Source: Halorubrum ruber (GTDB taxonomy: Archaea; Halobacteriota; Halobacteria; Halobacteriales; Haloferacaceae). Taken from it: a stretch of 64,000 nucleotides of DNA. The notes under the pieces are model-generated. The model was not told the origin of the DNA and searched no databases. It worked only from the letters and a program-made list of their open reading frames with translations. A program made the position numbers and the translations under genes. Numbering within the stretch: position 1 is the stretch's first letter; the number at the start of each line of letters is the position of its first letter. The stretch covers positions 1,116,001 to 1,180,000 of the forward strand of contig NZ_CP073695.1 in the NCBI RefSeq assembly GCF_018228765.1. The letters run 5' to 3'. Shown piece after piece: positions 1-8,493 of the stretch.

Positions 1-1689
1 CGACGCGGCGCTGTACATCTCCGAGGGGGGTTCAGCGTCGGCACCGTGCCGCTGTTCTTCAAGGCCGCGATGGCGGGGCTGATCGTCGCCGGCGTCGTCT
101 GGGTCGGCTTCGCCTCCACCGACTCCGTGAGCCGGATGCTCGTCGTCTACCTCGCGTTCCTCGCGATCCCGCTCGGCGACCTGTTCCACGTGGTCGTCTC
201 CTTCACCGAGGTGCTCTACCTGTTCTTCGAGTATAACATCCCGCTGTACGGCGCCGAGATCAGCCTCTACTCCGGGATCGTCGGCTTCGTGATCCCGGTG
301 TTACTCGGGAACACCATCGGCGGGGTCGTCTTAGTCACGCTCGTCAACTACTTCCAGACCAGCGAGGAGCGCCTCGAAGAGGCGCGCTTCGAGGGCGTCA
401 GCCGCCGCCTGACGGTCCCCGAGTGGGTGTTCGGCCGCGCGGCCGGTCGCTCGTACGTCCCCATCTTGGACGCCACCGAGGCGACGCTGTTCGCGGGCGA
501 GGGATACCGGATCATGGTGCCGATCACGAATCCCCGGACGGACGGCCCCATCGTCGAGCTGGCTGCGCGGCTCGCGAGCAGCCACGAGGACGGCGTCGTC
601 CACATCGTCCACGTCGTTCAGGCGCCCGAGCGCATGTCGCTGTCCTCCGGTGACGCCGGACGGCGGATCGCGGACGTCTCCGCGGAGGGGATGGCGAACC
701 TCCGGTCGACCGCGACGGACTACGACGTCGACGTGTCGACCTCAACGGTCGTCTCGCACCGCTCGTTCGAGGAGGTGTTCAACATGGCCCGCCGGACCCG
801 TCCGGACGCGGTGCTGATGGGCTGGGGCGACGACCAGCTGTGGAGCGCCGCCCGCGCCGAGCGGCCCATCGACGAGCTGACCAACCAGCTCCCCTGCGAC
901 TTCCTCATCCTCAACGAGCACGAGCTGGACACCTCGCGGATCCTCATCCCGACCTCCGGCGGGCCGGACTCGGACCTGAGCGCGGAGGTGGCGAAGGTGC
1001 TCGCCGACACCGTCGGCGCCGAGGTGACGCTGCTCCACGTGGTCGACGGGCCCGAGAACAGGGGACGGGGGGAGGCGTTCCTCGCCAACTGGGCCGAGGA
1101 ACACGGCCTCGAGGACGCTGAGTTCGTGGTCGACGACGGCGGCGACGTGGAGACCGGCATCTGCGACGCGGCCGCCGACAAGACGCTCGTCATCATCGGC
1201 GCCACGGAGAAGGGGCTGCTCTCGCGGCTCGTCTCGAACTCGCTGCACCTCGACGTGATCCACGACGTCGACGCGTCGGTGCTGCTCACCGAACGCCCCA
1301 GCAGCCGGTCGCTGCGCGAGCGGCTGTTCGGCTCCGGCCGCCGCGCCACCGACATGTCGGGCGGCGTCGAGCGCGACCCCGAAGAGTCGGAGGGCACGAA
1401 CGTGCGCTCCGTCGAGGACGGTCAGCTCGCCGTCGACGACGGCAACGGCGACGGCGACGGACCCGACACCGACGGCGGCTCCGCCGACGCCGCGGACGCG
1501 GCCGTCAACGACGCGCTCGACGAGCGGGAGGAGGCGGCCGACAGCGGGCACTCCCCCGAGGACGAACAGCCGCACCTCGACGACACGTACGTCGTGGACC
1601 ACGACGACGCGGACGAGGAGGCCGCCGAGGAGGCGGCCGACGACGACGCGGCCGCCGAGCGGGACGACGAGGCCGACGACGGCCGATAG
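1..1689 (+). CDS. Formate/nitrite-type transporter C-terminal half fused to Usp domains (5' partial)
   Basis: The frame is open to the window edge, so the amino-terminal half is missing; a GTG at 46 is an internal codon rather than a convincing start. The first ~110 residues hold three hydrophobic segments and the FNT-like stretch GNTIGGVVLVTLVNYF, so the protein should be an inner-membrane channel for small monovalent anions. Two universal-stress-protein domains follow (starting near 507, YRIMVPIT, and near 949, SRILIPTSGG), then a disordered acidic tail of ~100 residues. FNT-Usp fusions are inferred to couple transport to nucleotide or stress sensing. Upstream of base 31 the reading frame looks shifted: frame 2 (DAALYISEGG) fits the family better than frame 1. 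Confidence 0.8.
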   Translation, partial: RRGAVHLRGGFSVGTVPLFFKAAMAGLIVAGVVWVGFASTDSVSRMLVVYLAFLAIPLGDLFHVVVSFTEVLYLFFEYNIPLYGAEISLYSGIVGFVIPVLLGNTIGGVVLVTLVNYFQTSEERLEEARFEGVSRRLTVPEWVFGRAAGRSYVPILDATEATLFAGEGYRIMVPITNPRTDGPIVELAARLASSHEDGVVHIVHVVQAPERMSLSSGDAGRRIADVSAEGMANLRSTATDYDVDVSTSTVVSHRSFEEVFNMARRTRPDAVLMGWGDDQLWSAARAERPIDELTNQLPCDFLILNEHELDTSRILIPTSGGPDSDLSAEVAKVLADTVGAEVTLLHVVDGPENRGRGEAFLANWAEEHGLEDAEFVVDDGGDVETGICDAAADKTLVIIGATEKGLLSRLVSNSLHLDVIHDVDASVLLTERPSSRSLRERLFGSGRRATDMSGGVERDPEESEGTNVRSVEDGQLAVDDGNGDGDGPDTDGGSADAADAAVNDALDEREEAADSGHSPEDEQPHLDDTYVVDHDDADEEAAEEAADDDAAAERDDEADDGR

Positions 1690-1717
1690 GCAAAACGGCT
1701 CTTTGTGTTATCTGCGG

Positions 1718-1724
1718 CTTATAC
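1718..1724 (+). promoter_or_regulatory. TATA-like box of the SIMPL lipoprotein gene
   Basis: CTTATAC lies 26 bases before the chosen ATG at 1750, the usual spacing for a leaderless haloarchaeal transcript. It argues against the longer reading frame that begins at 1705, upstream of the box. Confidence 0.4.
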
Positions 1725-1749
1725 GTCGTCGGGAAGCGAACGGTCGCGT

Positions 1750-2493
1750 ATGAACAGGCGACTGACGGCACTCATCGGCATCGCGGCGCTCGTCGCGCTG
1801 GCCGGCTGTACGGGGTTCGCGGGCACCGCCACCCCGACCGGCGGCGACGAGGCGCAACTGGAGCGGAGCATCGAAGTGACGGCCGCGGGCGAGGCGACGT
1901 CGGCGCCCGACCGCGCCACCCTCCGCGTCGGGGTCACCGCGACCGGCGACGACGCCGCGGACGTGCGCGACGAGCTGGCCGCCGGCGAGGAGGAGCTCCG
2001 GACGGCGCTGACCGACTGGGGGCTCGACGACGACGCGATCCGGACGGAGCGGTACGATGTCCGCGAGAGCTACGAGACCCGCGACGACCCGAACCGGACG
2101 CGGTACGAGGGCGTCCACCAGTACGCGATCGAGCTTGATGACGTCGACGCAGTCGGCGAGGTGATCGACGTCGCGATCGACGCCGGCGCGGACGAGGTCC
2201 AGCGGATCGAGTTCGGACTGAGCGAGGAGACCGAGCGGGAGGTCCGCGAGGAGGCGATCGCGACGGCCATGTCGAACGCCGACGACGACGCGGCCGCGCT
2301 CGCGAACGCGAGCGACCTGGAGGTCTCGGGCGTCTACGAGGTGTCGACGACGCAGTCGGGATCGCGGCCGTTCATCGCTGAGAGCTTCGACGCGGCGGCC
2401 GGCGGCGACGCGGGCGGCTCGACGGCCGTCGAGACCGGCGACGTGAGCGTGCGCGTCTCGGTGAACGTCGTCTACGAGGCGACGCCGGCCTGA
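1750..2493 (+). CDS. SIMPL-domain (DUF541) lipoprotein
   Basis: A 247-residue secreted protein with a short signal peptide and lipobox LAGC near residue 19, so it is probably anchored outside the membrane by a lipid. The body from about residue 35 (IEVTAAGEATSAPDRATLRVGV) is the SIMPL/DUF541 fold: an oligomer-forming beta-rich domain of uncertain function in the cell envelope. The start at ATG 1750 gives a clean signal peptide; the longer frame adds an unlikely polar extension. It stands alone, 60 bases after the FNT-Usp gene, and has its own TATA-like box. Family membership is clear, the biological role is not. Confidence 0.85.
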   Translation: MNRRLTALIGIAALVALAGCTGFAGTATPTGGDEAQLERSIEVTAAGEATSAPDRATLRVGVTATGDDAADVRDELAAGEEELRTALTDWGLDDDAIRTERYDVRESYETRDDPNRTRYEGVHQYAIELDDVDAVGEVIDVAIDAGADEVQRIEFGLSEETEREVREEAIATAMSNADDDAAALANASDLEVSGVYEVSTTQSGSRPFIAESFDAAAGGDAGGSTAVETGDVSVRVSVNVVYEATPA

Positions 2494-2520
2494 CGGCCGA
2501 ACGGGGACGCATCGATCACA

Positions 2521-3037
2521 GGCCGCTGTTACACTCATATTTTTAGACAGTTTACGACCTGAAAAAGCCGATTAATTGGGCCCTTCTTGATCGAGTGCGG
2601 GAGTGAGTATCGCAGACTGGCGGCCGTGATGTAGTTTTTAAATAGTCGTGAGCGACGGCGACGAGCTTTTAAAACCGAATGCGGTGGCGCGCCTGCGAGC
2701 GGCCGGAGCGAAGCGGAGGCCGCGAGCCAGCCCGCGAGGGACGCCGCGAGCGGAGCGAGCGGCGAGGTTGGGGAGGCGTGAGGTGCTGTGCGGTGCCGTG
2801 CGGGGCGGGACTCAAAGGGGCAGCTGGTGAGGCAGGCGCAGGCGACACAAGCACCGCAACGAGGGAGCGGTAGCGACCGAGTGAGGCGCGCAGCGAGCGT
2901 GCGCCTGCCTCACCAGCTGGGGCTTTGTAGGTGTCAACCGCAGCAGCCTCAACTATTTATAAACAGCCGACAGCAACCTCGCTGTTCTGCTTATAAATGC
3001 CCTCACCAACCACGTACTACACGTACTCCCGCGACTA
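2521..3037 (+). repeat. Dispersed structured element, copy A
   Basis: This gene-free stretch is copy A of the four-copy element. The core begins with a TTTTAAAA box (2667-2674) and GCGGTGGCGCG, runs through GGAGCGAAGCGGAG and TGGGGAGG to GGGACTCAAAGGGG, forms the long hairpin 2813-2927 and ends in two TTATAAA boxes near 2957 and 2991. Flanking sequence on both sides also matches copy C: left arm 2583-2640 and right arm to about 3037. The left end GGCCGCTGTT resembles the inverted end of copy C. The right end stops at the nog1 stop codon, so the terminus seems lost. Short reading frames inside are not credible genes. Confidence 0.75.
2813..2927 (+). other. Long hairpin of element copy A
   Basis: CAAAG (2813-2817) pairs with CTTTG (2923-2927). 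GGG faces GGG as an internal loop. A perfect 20-bp stem follows, 2821-2840 with 2900-2919. The 59-base loop is almost identical to that of copy D, although the stems differ by paired changes. Confidence 0.8.
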
Positions 3038-4018
3038 CTCCCCGTCTCGCGTGGGCAGGTCGGGCTCGTAGCCGACCGCGTCGACCGCCATGTCGAGGAC
3101 GTCCTCGACGTTCTCCTCTTCGGTGACGCTCATCGTCGCGTCGACGGACTCCGCCTTCACCGCCTCGAAGCGGTCGTGTTTGTTCGCCACCGTGAGCAGC
3201 GGTACGTCCGCGCCGAACAGTTCCCGGACCTCCTCGCGGAGCTCTAACTGGACGTCGAGGGGATAGCCGCAGTCGCCGGAGGGGTCGATGACGAAGACGA
3301 CGGCGTCCGCGAGGTGTTCGAGGGCGCTCACCGCCTGCCGCTCGATGTCGTTGCGCTCGTCCTCCGGGCGGTCGAGCAGGCCGGGCGTGTCGACGATCTG
3401 GTAGCGGACGTGGTTCCGGTCGAAGTGGCCGATCTGGACGCCCTTCGTGGTGAACGGGTACTCCGCGATCTGGTTCGACGCGCGGGTGACGCGGTTGACG
3501 AACGAGGATTTGCCGACGTTGGGGTAGCCGGCGACGACGATGGCGGGCTCGTCGGGATTGATCTCCGGCAGCACCTTCAGCTGGTCCCGCGAGTCGCCGA
3601 TGTACCGTAAGTCTTCTTCGATCTGGTCCATCACGTCGGCCATGCGCGCGAACGCCTGCTTGCGGTGCTTGCGGGCGGTGTCCACGTCCGAGTTCCGGAT
3701 CTTCGTCGTGTACTCGTCGCGGAGGTCCTCGATCTGGCGGCTGGCCCACATCACCTGCGAGAGCGCCTGTCGGAGGCGGTCGACGTCGACGATGGCGTCC
3801 GCGAGCTCGTAGTAGAACGGGTCGACGTCGAAGCCGAAGTCGGGCCACGAGGTGACGACGTTCTCCAAGTTGTCCGAGAGCACGTTGCCGGCGGTCCGGA
3901 GCATCGACTCCTGCGCCTCGTGGCCGCGCTTCGCGCGCCCGGCCCGCGCCGCCCGCGAGAACGCCTTGTCGACGAGCTCCTCGGAGCGCGGAGTCGTCGG
4001 GAGGCCCTCAAATATCAT
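3035..4018 (-). CDS. NOG1-family GTP-binding protein
   Basis: A 327-residue GTPase of the Obg/NOG1 class. The amino-terminal ~150 residues form the NOG1 helical domain, including MWASRQIEDLRDEY. G1 is GYPNVGKSS near residue 165, G3 is DTPGLLDRP and G4 is NKHD; after these comes a short carboxy-terminal tail. The eukaryotic relative acts in 60S ribosome assembly; an analogous large-subunit role is inferred here. ATG 4018 begins MIFEGLPTTPR, the family's usual start, and replaces a longer frame rich in arginine. The gene ends exactly at the edge of repeat copy A, so its 3' untranslated region would run into the element. Confidence 0.88.
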   Translation of the reverse strand: MIFEGLPTTPRSEELVDKAFSRAARAGRAKRGHEAQESMLRTAGNVLSDNLENVVTSWPDFGFDVDPFYYELADAIVDVDRLRQALSQVMWASRQIEDLRDEYTTKIRNSDVDTARKHRKQAFARMADVMDQIEEDLRYIGDSRDQLKVLPEINPDEPAIVVAGYPNVGKSSFVNRVTRASNQIAEYPFTTKGVQIGHFDRNHVRYQIVDTPGLLDRPEDERNDIERQAVSALEHLADAVVFVIDPSGDCGYPLDVQLELREEVRELFGADVPLLTVANKHDRFEAVKAESVDATMSVTEEENVEDVLDMAVDAVGYEPDLPTRDGE

Positions 4019-4241
4019 GTTGCCCCGACTTGACCGCCGACGCGTATAAGAGCGTCCGTTCGCGGACCGCCGCGACACGGCGGCACACGGTCGGACGCGC
4101 GGGGTGACGGAAGCGGGCGCCGCGCCGTCGTCCCGTCGGACGCCTCGGGCTCGCGGCCCCGCCGCGAACGAGATGAACGATCGTTATCTTTCTCACGCAT
4201 ATTTCGAGTTGTTCTTATGCTTCAAAAGAATATAACCGCGC

Positions 4242-5705
4242 ATGGCACGCTCGTTCACGCCGACGGCGTACGAGGACCTCGACCCGGACCGTCGCCCGAG
4301 CTTGGCGGCGGCGCTGGTCCCGGTCCTCGCCGTCGTCGCGTTCCTCGGCATCGGCTCGGCCGTCCTCGGCTTGGACCCGCACCCGCCGCTCCTCTGGAGC
4401 ATCGCCTTCGTCGGCGCCTTCGGACTGTGGCTCGGCTACGACTGGGACGAGCTGTTCGACGGCATCGCCAACGGGCTCGTGATGGGGCTCCAGGCGATCC
4501 TGATCATCTTCACCATCTACGGGCTGATCGCCACCTGGGTCAGCGCCGGCACCATCCCGAGCTTGATGTACTACGGGTTGGAGGTGCTCTCGCCGACGAC
4601 GTTCCTCCCGGCGGCCGCGGTCCTCGCCGCGGTCGTCGCGTTCGCGATCGGCTCCTCGTGGACCACCGTCGGGACGCTCGGCGTCGCCTTCGTCGGCATC
4701 GGCGCGGGGCTCGGCGTTCCCGCCCCGATGACGGTCGGGGCGGTCCTCTCGGGCGCGTACGCCGGTGACAAGCAGTCGCCGCTCTCCGACACCACGAACC
4801 TCGCGGCCGGCGTCACCAACACCGACCTGTACGGCCACATCCGCCGCATGCGGACCGGCACCGCGATCGCCTTCGGGCTCGCGGTCCTCGGCTTCGCCGC
4901 GCTCGGCCTCCGCACAAGCGGAGCCATTCCGGCGGGCCGGATCGCCGAGATACAGGGCGGGCTCACGGAGACGTACGCGATCACGGTCGTCGCGTTCGTC
5001 CCGCTCGTCGTCACCTTCGGGCTGGCGCTGCGCGGCTACGCCGCGCTCCCGACGCTCGTCGCCGGCGTGTTCGCCGGCGCGTTCATGACGATCCTCCTCC
5101 AGGGGACCGGCTTCGTCGCCGCGTGGGAGGTGTTCATGTCCGGGACCGCGCCCCAGTCGAGCTCTCAGACGGTGAACGACCTCCTCGCCACCGGCGGTCT
5201 CACCGGCTCCGCGTGGACGATCACGGTCGTCGTCGCCGCGCTCTCGCTCGGCGGAATCTTAGAGCGCACGGGCGTCCTCGCGGTGATCGCGCACGCGTTC
5301 ACGTCGGCCGTCCGGAGCCCGGGCGCGCTCGTCGCGGGGACTGGCGTCTCCGCGATCGTTATTAACGCGCTCACCTCCCAGCAGTACATGAGCATCGTCC
5401 TCCCGGGCGTCACGCTCCGGAACACCTACGACGAGTTCGGGCTCGACACCGACCAGCTCTCCCGCGCGGTCGAGGCCGCCGGGACGCCGACCGGCGCGCT
5501 GTTCCCGTGGCACGCCGGCGCCGTCTTCATGGCGAGCGCCACCGGCGTGCCGACGCTGGAGTACGCGCCCTACTACCTGTTCGCGTTCCTCTCGCCGCTC
5601 GTGTTGTTCGTCATGGCCGCGACCGGCTACACGATCGACGTGGGCCCGCTCGCGGCCGGGGCGCCAGCCGCCGACGAGCCGGCCGCGGCGACCGACGACG
5701 ACTGA
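4242..5705 (+). CDS. NhaC-type Na+/H+ antiporter
   Basis: A 487-residue polytopic membrane protein with about eleven hydrophobic segments. Motifs typical of the NhaC/ion transporter superfamily include FAIGSSWTTVGTLG, GAVLSGAYAGDKQSPLSDTTNLA and LTSQQYMSIVLPG. It should exchange sodium for protons at the cell membrane, plausible for a salt-in halophile. The start ATG 4242 is followed by a short charged leader and the first membrane helix. It is a single-gene unit between divergent neighbours. The family is clear; specificity (Na+/H+ versus amino-acid-coupled exchange) cannot be read from sequence. Confidence 0.85.
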   Translation: MARSFTPTAYEDLDPDRRPSLAAALVPVLAVVAFLGIGSAVLGLDPHPPLLWSIAFVGAFGLWLGYDWDELFDGIANGLVMGLQAILIIFTIYGLIATWVSAGTIPSLMYYGLEVLSPTTFLPAAAVLAAVVAFAIGSSWTTVGTLGVAFVGIGAGLGVPAPMTVGAVLSGAYAGDKQSPLSDTTNLAAGVTNTDLYGHIRRMRTGTAIAFGLAVLGFAALGLRTSGAIPAGRIAEIQGGLTETYAITVVAFVPLVVTFGLALRGYAALPTLVAGVFAGAFMTILLQGTGFVAAWEVFMSGTAPQSSSQTVNDLLATGGLTGSAWTITVVVAALSLGGILERTGVLAVIAHAFTSAVRSPGALVAGTGVSAIVINALTSQQYMSIVLPGVTLRNTYDEFGLDTDQLSRAVEAAGTPTGALFPWHAGAVFMASATGVPTLEYAPYYLFAFLSPLVLFVMAATGYTIDVGPLAAGAPAADEPAAATDDD

Positions 5706-5724
5706 GCCGCGACTTCCGAGGCCC

Positions 5725-6486
5725 TCAGCCCGGACGTCGAAACGCGAGACTGTACATCCGCCCGACTGATTCCGACCCGATCTCGGTCGCGAGCCCGCGA
5801 GCGGTCGCCGACAGCGCATCGCCCGCTTCACCGGGACATTCCGCGGCCATGGAGGCCGCCTCGTCGGCGTGTGCCGAGACGTGACTCTCGGTCCAGGGGA
5901 CCGGCTCCAAGAGCGTCCGCTCCCGATCGAACTCCCAGTTGTGGCCCGCGAAGAACCGTCGCAGGAACGCCGCCGGGTAGAAGGTGAGCGCCGGGCGGCA
6001 GCGGGCCAGTTCCGACGCGGCGTTCTCGACGGCGAACAGCTCGCCGATCGCGGCGCCGTCTGGCAACGGGTCGTAGTCGTCGACGACGAGGTGCGCACCC
6101 GGAGCCGCGACCCGAGAGAGCTCCTCGGCCACCGCCGTCAGCGCCGCCGGATCGAGGACGTTACACACGCCGTGCGCGGTGATCAGGTCGACGGAGCCGT
6201 CGGGTAGCGGGATCGACCGGAGGTCCGCCTCCAGCACCGCCAGTCGGTCGGCGTCGTTGCCGCGGTCGGTACCGTCGCCGCCGCTACCGTCGCCGCCGCT
6301 ATCGGCGACGCGTCGGCGCGTCGTCCGCGCGTGGTCCCGGTCGTTCGTCACGGCGTACACCCGATCGGCGCCGTTCGCGAGCAGTCCGGCGGTCGCGTTC
6401 CCGACGCCCGCACCGGCCTCCAGACAGCGTCTCCCGGTCACCGGCCGGTCGTCGAGCGCGGTCGCGACCGTGTCTGGCACGTCCAT
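5725..6486 (-). CDS. Class I SAM-dependent methyltransferase
   Basis: A 253-residue Rossmann-fold methyltransferase. Motif I is LEAGAGVGNATAGL near residue 22, and the adenine-binding acidic region is VLEADLRSIPLPDGSVDLI. A serine/glycine-rich insert (DSGGDGSGGDGTD) separates the first two strands and looks like a haloarchaeal low-complexity loop. The acceptor substrate is unknown. It is convergent with the NhaC gene (19 bases apart) and lies 9 bases downstream of the aldo/keto reductase on the same strand, so the two may be cotranscribed. Confidence 0.8.
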   Translation of the reverse strand: MDVPDTVATALDDRPVTGRRCLEAGAGVGNATAGLLANGADRVYAVTNDRDHARTTRRRVADSGGDGSGGDGTDRGNDADRLAVLEADLRSIPLPDGSVDLITAHGVCNVLDPAALTAVAEELSRVAAPGAHLVVDDYDPLPDGAAIGELFAVENAASELARCRPALTFYPAAFLRRFFAGHNWEFDRERTLLEPVPWTESHVSAHADEAASMAAECPGEAGDALSATARGLATEIGSESVGRMYSLAFRRPG

Positions 6487-6495
6487 TCGCCGTTC

Positions 6496-7380
6496 TCAGT
6501 GGTGGAGCTGTTCGGGAACCGGGCTGTCGTCGTGGCGCGCCCGTTCGATCACCGACCGCTGAGCGGCCTCGTCCATGCCGTCGTAGTCGGCCGCGGCCTC
6601 GAGGATCATGGTGACGAGCTTCGGATCGCCGGCGTTGATGACGCTGGTGAGCCCCTGTGCGGCAGCGAAGTCGAACCGCTCGCGGATCTCGTCGGGCGCG
6701 GTGACCGGCCGGTACCAGTTCGCGAACGGTCGGTCCGCCTCGGGAAGCTCGTCGGTCGGCGGCCACGAGCCGCCGGCGAACGCCTTGATCCCCAGCGTAC
6801 CGACGTTCTTCTCGTCGGCGCGGGCGAGGACCGCCTCGTAGTCGTACTCGTCGTCGTCCTTCCCGACGACGACAGGGTTCAGGGGGAACATCACCGACTC
6901 GAGGTCGTCGATGCGGTCGAGCGCGTCGAGGATGAGTCCCGGGTCGCCGTGGCTCGTCAGGCCGATGTGGTCGATCAGCCCCTGCTCTTTGGCCTCGCGA
7001 AACGCCGTGAGCGCCCCGTCGTCGCCCGTAATCTCGTTCAACTCCTCGTCGTACTCGAGCCCGTGGACCTGATACAGATCGATTTTCTCGACGCCGAGGC
7101 GGTTCAGCGACCGGTCGAGCTTGCGCCACGCGCCCTCGTAGGTCCGCTCTTGGGTCTTACAGCCGAGAAAGATCTCCTCGCGGTGTTGGCGGAGCTTCGG
7201 GCCGAGCTTCAGCTCCGCGTCGCCGTACGTCGGGGCCACGTCGAAGTGATTGACGCCGTAGTCGAGGACGTGTTCGACCAGCTGGTTCGCGCCTTCCTGT
7301 TCGAGCCAGTTGAGCGCGATCGCCCCGAACGTCATGACGGTGCTGTCGTGGCCGGTGTCGCCGAGCGGGCGGGTCTCCAT
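6496..7380 (-). CDS. Aldo/keto reductase family protein
   Basis: A 294-residue TIM-barrel protein beginning METRPLGDTGHDSTVMTFG. Catalytic-type residues are visible: Asp in GVNHFDVAPTYGDAE, Lys in CKTQERTYEG and His in QVHGLEYDEE. It probably reduces carbonyl compounds with NAD(P)H. The GLTSHGDP segment and overall pattern resemble the stand-alone predicted oxidoreductase branch of the superfamily rather than classical AKR1 enzymes. ATG 7380 is preferred over a nine-residue upstream extension because it gives the canonical amino terminus. It precedes the methyltransferase gene in the same direction. Confidence 0.85.
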   Translation of the reverse strand: METRPLGDTGHDSTVMTFGAIALNWLEQEGANQLVEHVLDYGVNHFDVAPTYGDAELKLGPKLRQHREEIFLGCKTQERTYEGAWRKLDRSLNRLGVEKIDLYQVHGLEYDEELNEITGDDGALTAFREAKEQGLIDHIGLTSHGDPGLILDALDRIDDLESVMFPLNPVVVGKDDDEYDYEAVLARADEKNVGTLGIKAFAGGSWPPTDELPEADRPFANWYRPVTAPDEIRERFDFAAAQGLTSVINAGDPKLVTMILEAAADYDGMDEAAQRSVIERARHDDSPVPEQLHH

Positions 7381-7500
7381 ACGTGCGCCATCTCGCTGGC
7401 CCGACATAACGGTTTCCGGGCGTAAGCCGGACGTCGCGGCCGCCCTGAAGCGGGATGCGGTCCGGTAGGTTTACCGCCGTCGGCGCCCCCCGATTCGCAC

Positions 7501-8028
7501 ATGAGTTTGGAGGTCGCCGTCGCCGCCCCGTTCAAGACCCGGGCCCAGGACCGGCTCGGCGAAGGGGAGTTCGTCGTCGCGCTGTCGTTAGAGCGGGAGT
7601 GGTTCTCGCCCGACCAGGCGAAGCGCCTCGTCGACGTCGCCGTCGGTCGCGGGCTGCTGTCGTCCGAGGACGGCGACTTAGTCCCGCAGTTCGACCCGGC
7701 CGAGGTGACCGTCCCGGAGGGGTTCGCCCCGGACGAGTCGGTGCTCCGCGAGCAGTCCACCTTCGAGAGCGCGCTCGACGCCATCGTGGCCGCGGGCGTC
7801 GAGAAGCAGCGCGCGGTCGCCGCGATCAACGAGCGCCAGCGAGCCCTGTCGGTCACCATCGAGGCAGCCGCGGTCCTTTACGCCCGCGAGCAGGGCGCCG
7901 CGGTCGACCGCTTGGCGGCCGACGTGCGCGAGGAACTCGCCGCCGCGGCGGGCGACGACGGGGGCGCGGCGACCGGCGGGACCGACACGGCCGAACCGAG
8001 CGACGCCGACGACTCGGGGGCCGCCTGA
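7501..8028 (+). CDS. DUF2240 family protein
   Basis: A 175-residue soluble protein matching the archaeal DUF2240 family (MSLEVAVAAPFKTRAQDRLGE at the start, then a winged-helix-like region SLEREWFSPDQAKRLVDVAV). The last ~30 residues are an acidic, Gly/Ala-rich tail. No catalytic motif is seen; a DNA- or protein-binding role is only a guess from the helical pattern. It lies one base upstream of the next gene (stop TGA 8026-8028, ATG 8030), so the two form an operon. Confidence 0.75.
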   Translation: MSLEVAVAAPFKTRAQDRLGEGEFVVALSLEREWFSPDQAKRLVDVAVGRGLLSSEDGDLVPQFDPAEVTVPEGFAPDESVLREQSTFESALDAIVAAGVEKQRAVAAINERQRALSVTIEAAAVLYAREQGAAVDRLAADVREELAAAAGDDGGAATGGTDTAEPSDADDSGAA

Positions 8029-8029
8029 G

Positions 8030-8437
8030 ATGGTCACGGACCGCCTCGCCGACGGCGTCCGGATCGCCGAGCTGCTCGCCTCGGAGGTGACCGGCAACGA
8101 GAGCGACCTCCGCGGGCTGACGGTCGCCGACGCCGACCGCGACGTCGAGCCGACAGCCGACGGCGCGCTGGCGTACCGGATCGCACGCGAGCGGGCCGGA
8201 ACGGACGAGGGGGCGACCGAGCCCATCGCCGAGGTGTACGTCCAGCCGGACCGCGCGCGGATCGAGGCGGTCGTCGCTCCGGACGCGGCCGCGGACGCGG
8301 CGAGGGAGGTCGACCTCCGCGCCCGTCCGAAGGCGGTCCACCCGCCGCGCACGCTGGTGTTCGTCGAGGACGGCGCGCAGGTGAAGCGGGCGCTCGGGGT
8401 CCTCGAAGCGGTCGGAAACGCGTCGGATACCGAGTAG
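8030..8437 (+). CDS. Hypothetical haloarchaeal protein
   Basis: A 135-residue acidic protein with no membrane segment or recognised motif. Alternating strands such as AEVYVQPDRARIEAVVAPD and a conserved-looking end RTLVFVEDGAQVKRALGVLEAV suggest a small alpha/beta domain. I do not recognise the family. Its start lies directly after the DUF2240 stop, so translation is probably coupled, and its job may be linked to that protein. Confidence 0.7.
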   Translation: MVTDRLADGVRIAELLASEVTGNESDLRGLTVADADRDVEPTADGALAYRIARERAGTDEGATEPIAEVYVQPDRARIEAVVAPDAAADAAREVDLRARPKAVHPPRTLVFVEDGAQVKRALGVLEAVGNASDTE

Positions 8438-8493
8438 CCGACGGCCGACGCCGACCGGTGAAAAGAAAAGCGTCCTCGCCGCGCAGTCGTCGA

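Noticed and set aside
46-54. GTG at 46 as the true start of the FNT-Usp gene
   Set aside because: It would begin in the middle of a conserved channel segment; the gene clearly extends past the window edge.
1705-1749. Upstream extension of the SIMPL lipoprotein
   Set aside because: It begins before the TATA-like box and would destroy the signal peptide.
2648-3126. Overlapping reading frames in repeat copy A
   Set aside because: They are basic and low-complexity, have no start context, and similar frames occur in the other copies only because the repeat is GC-rich.
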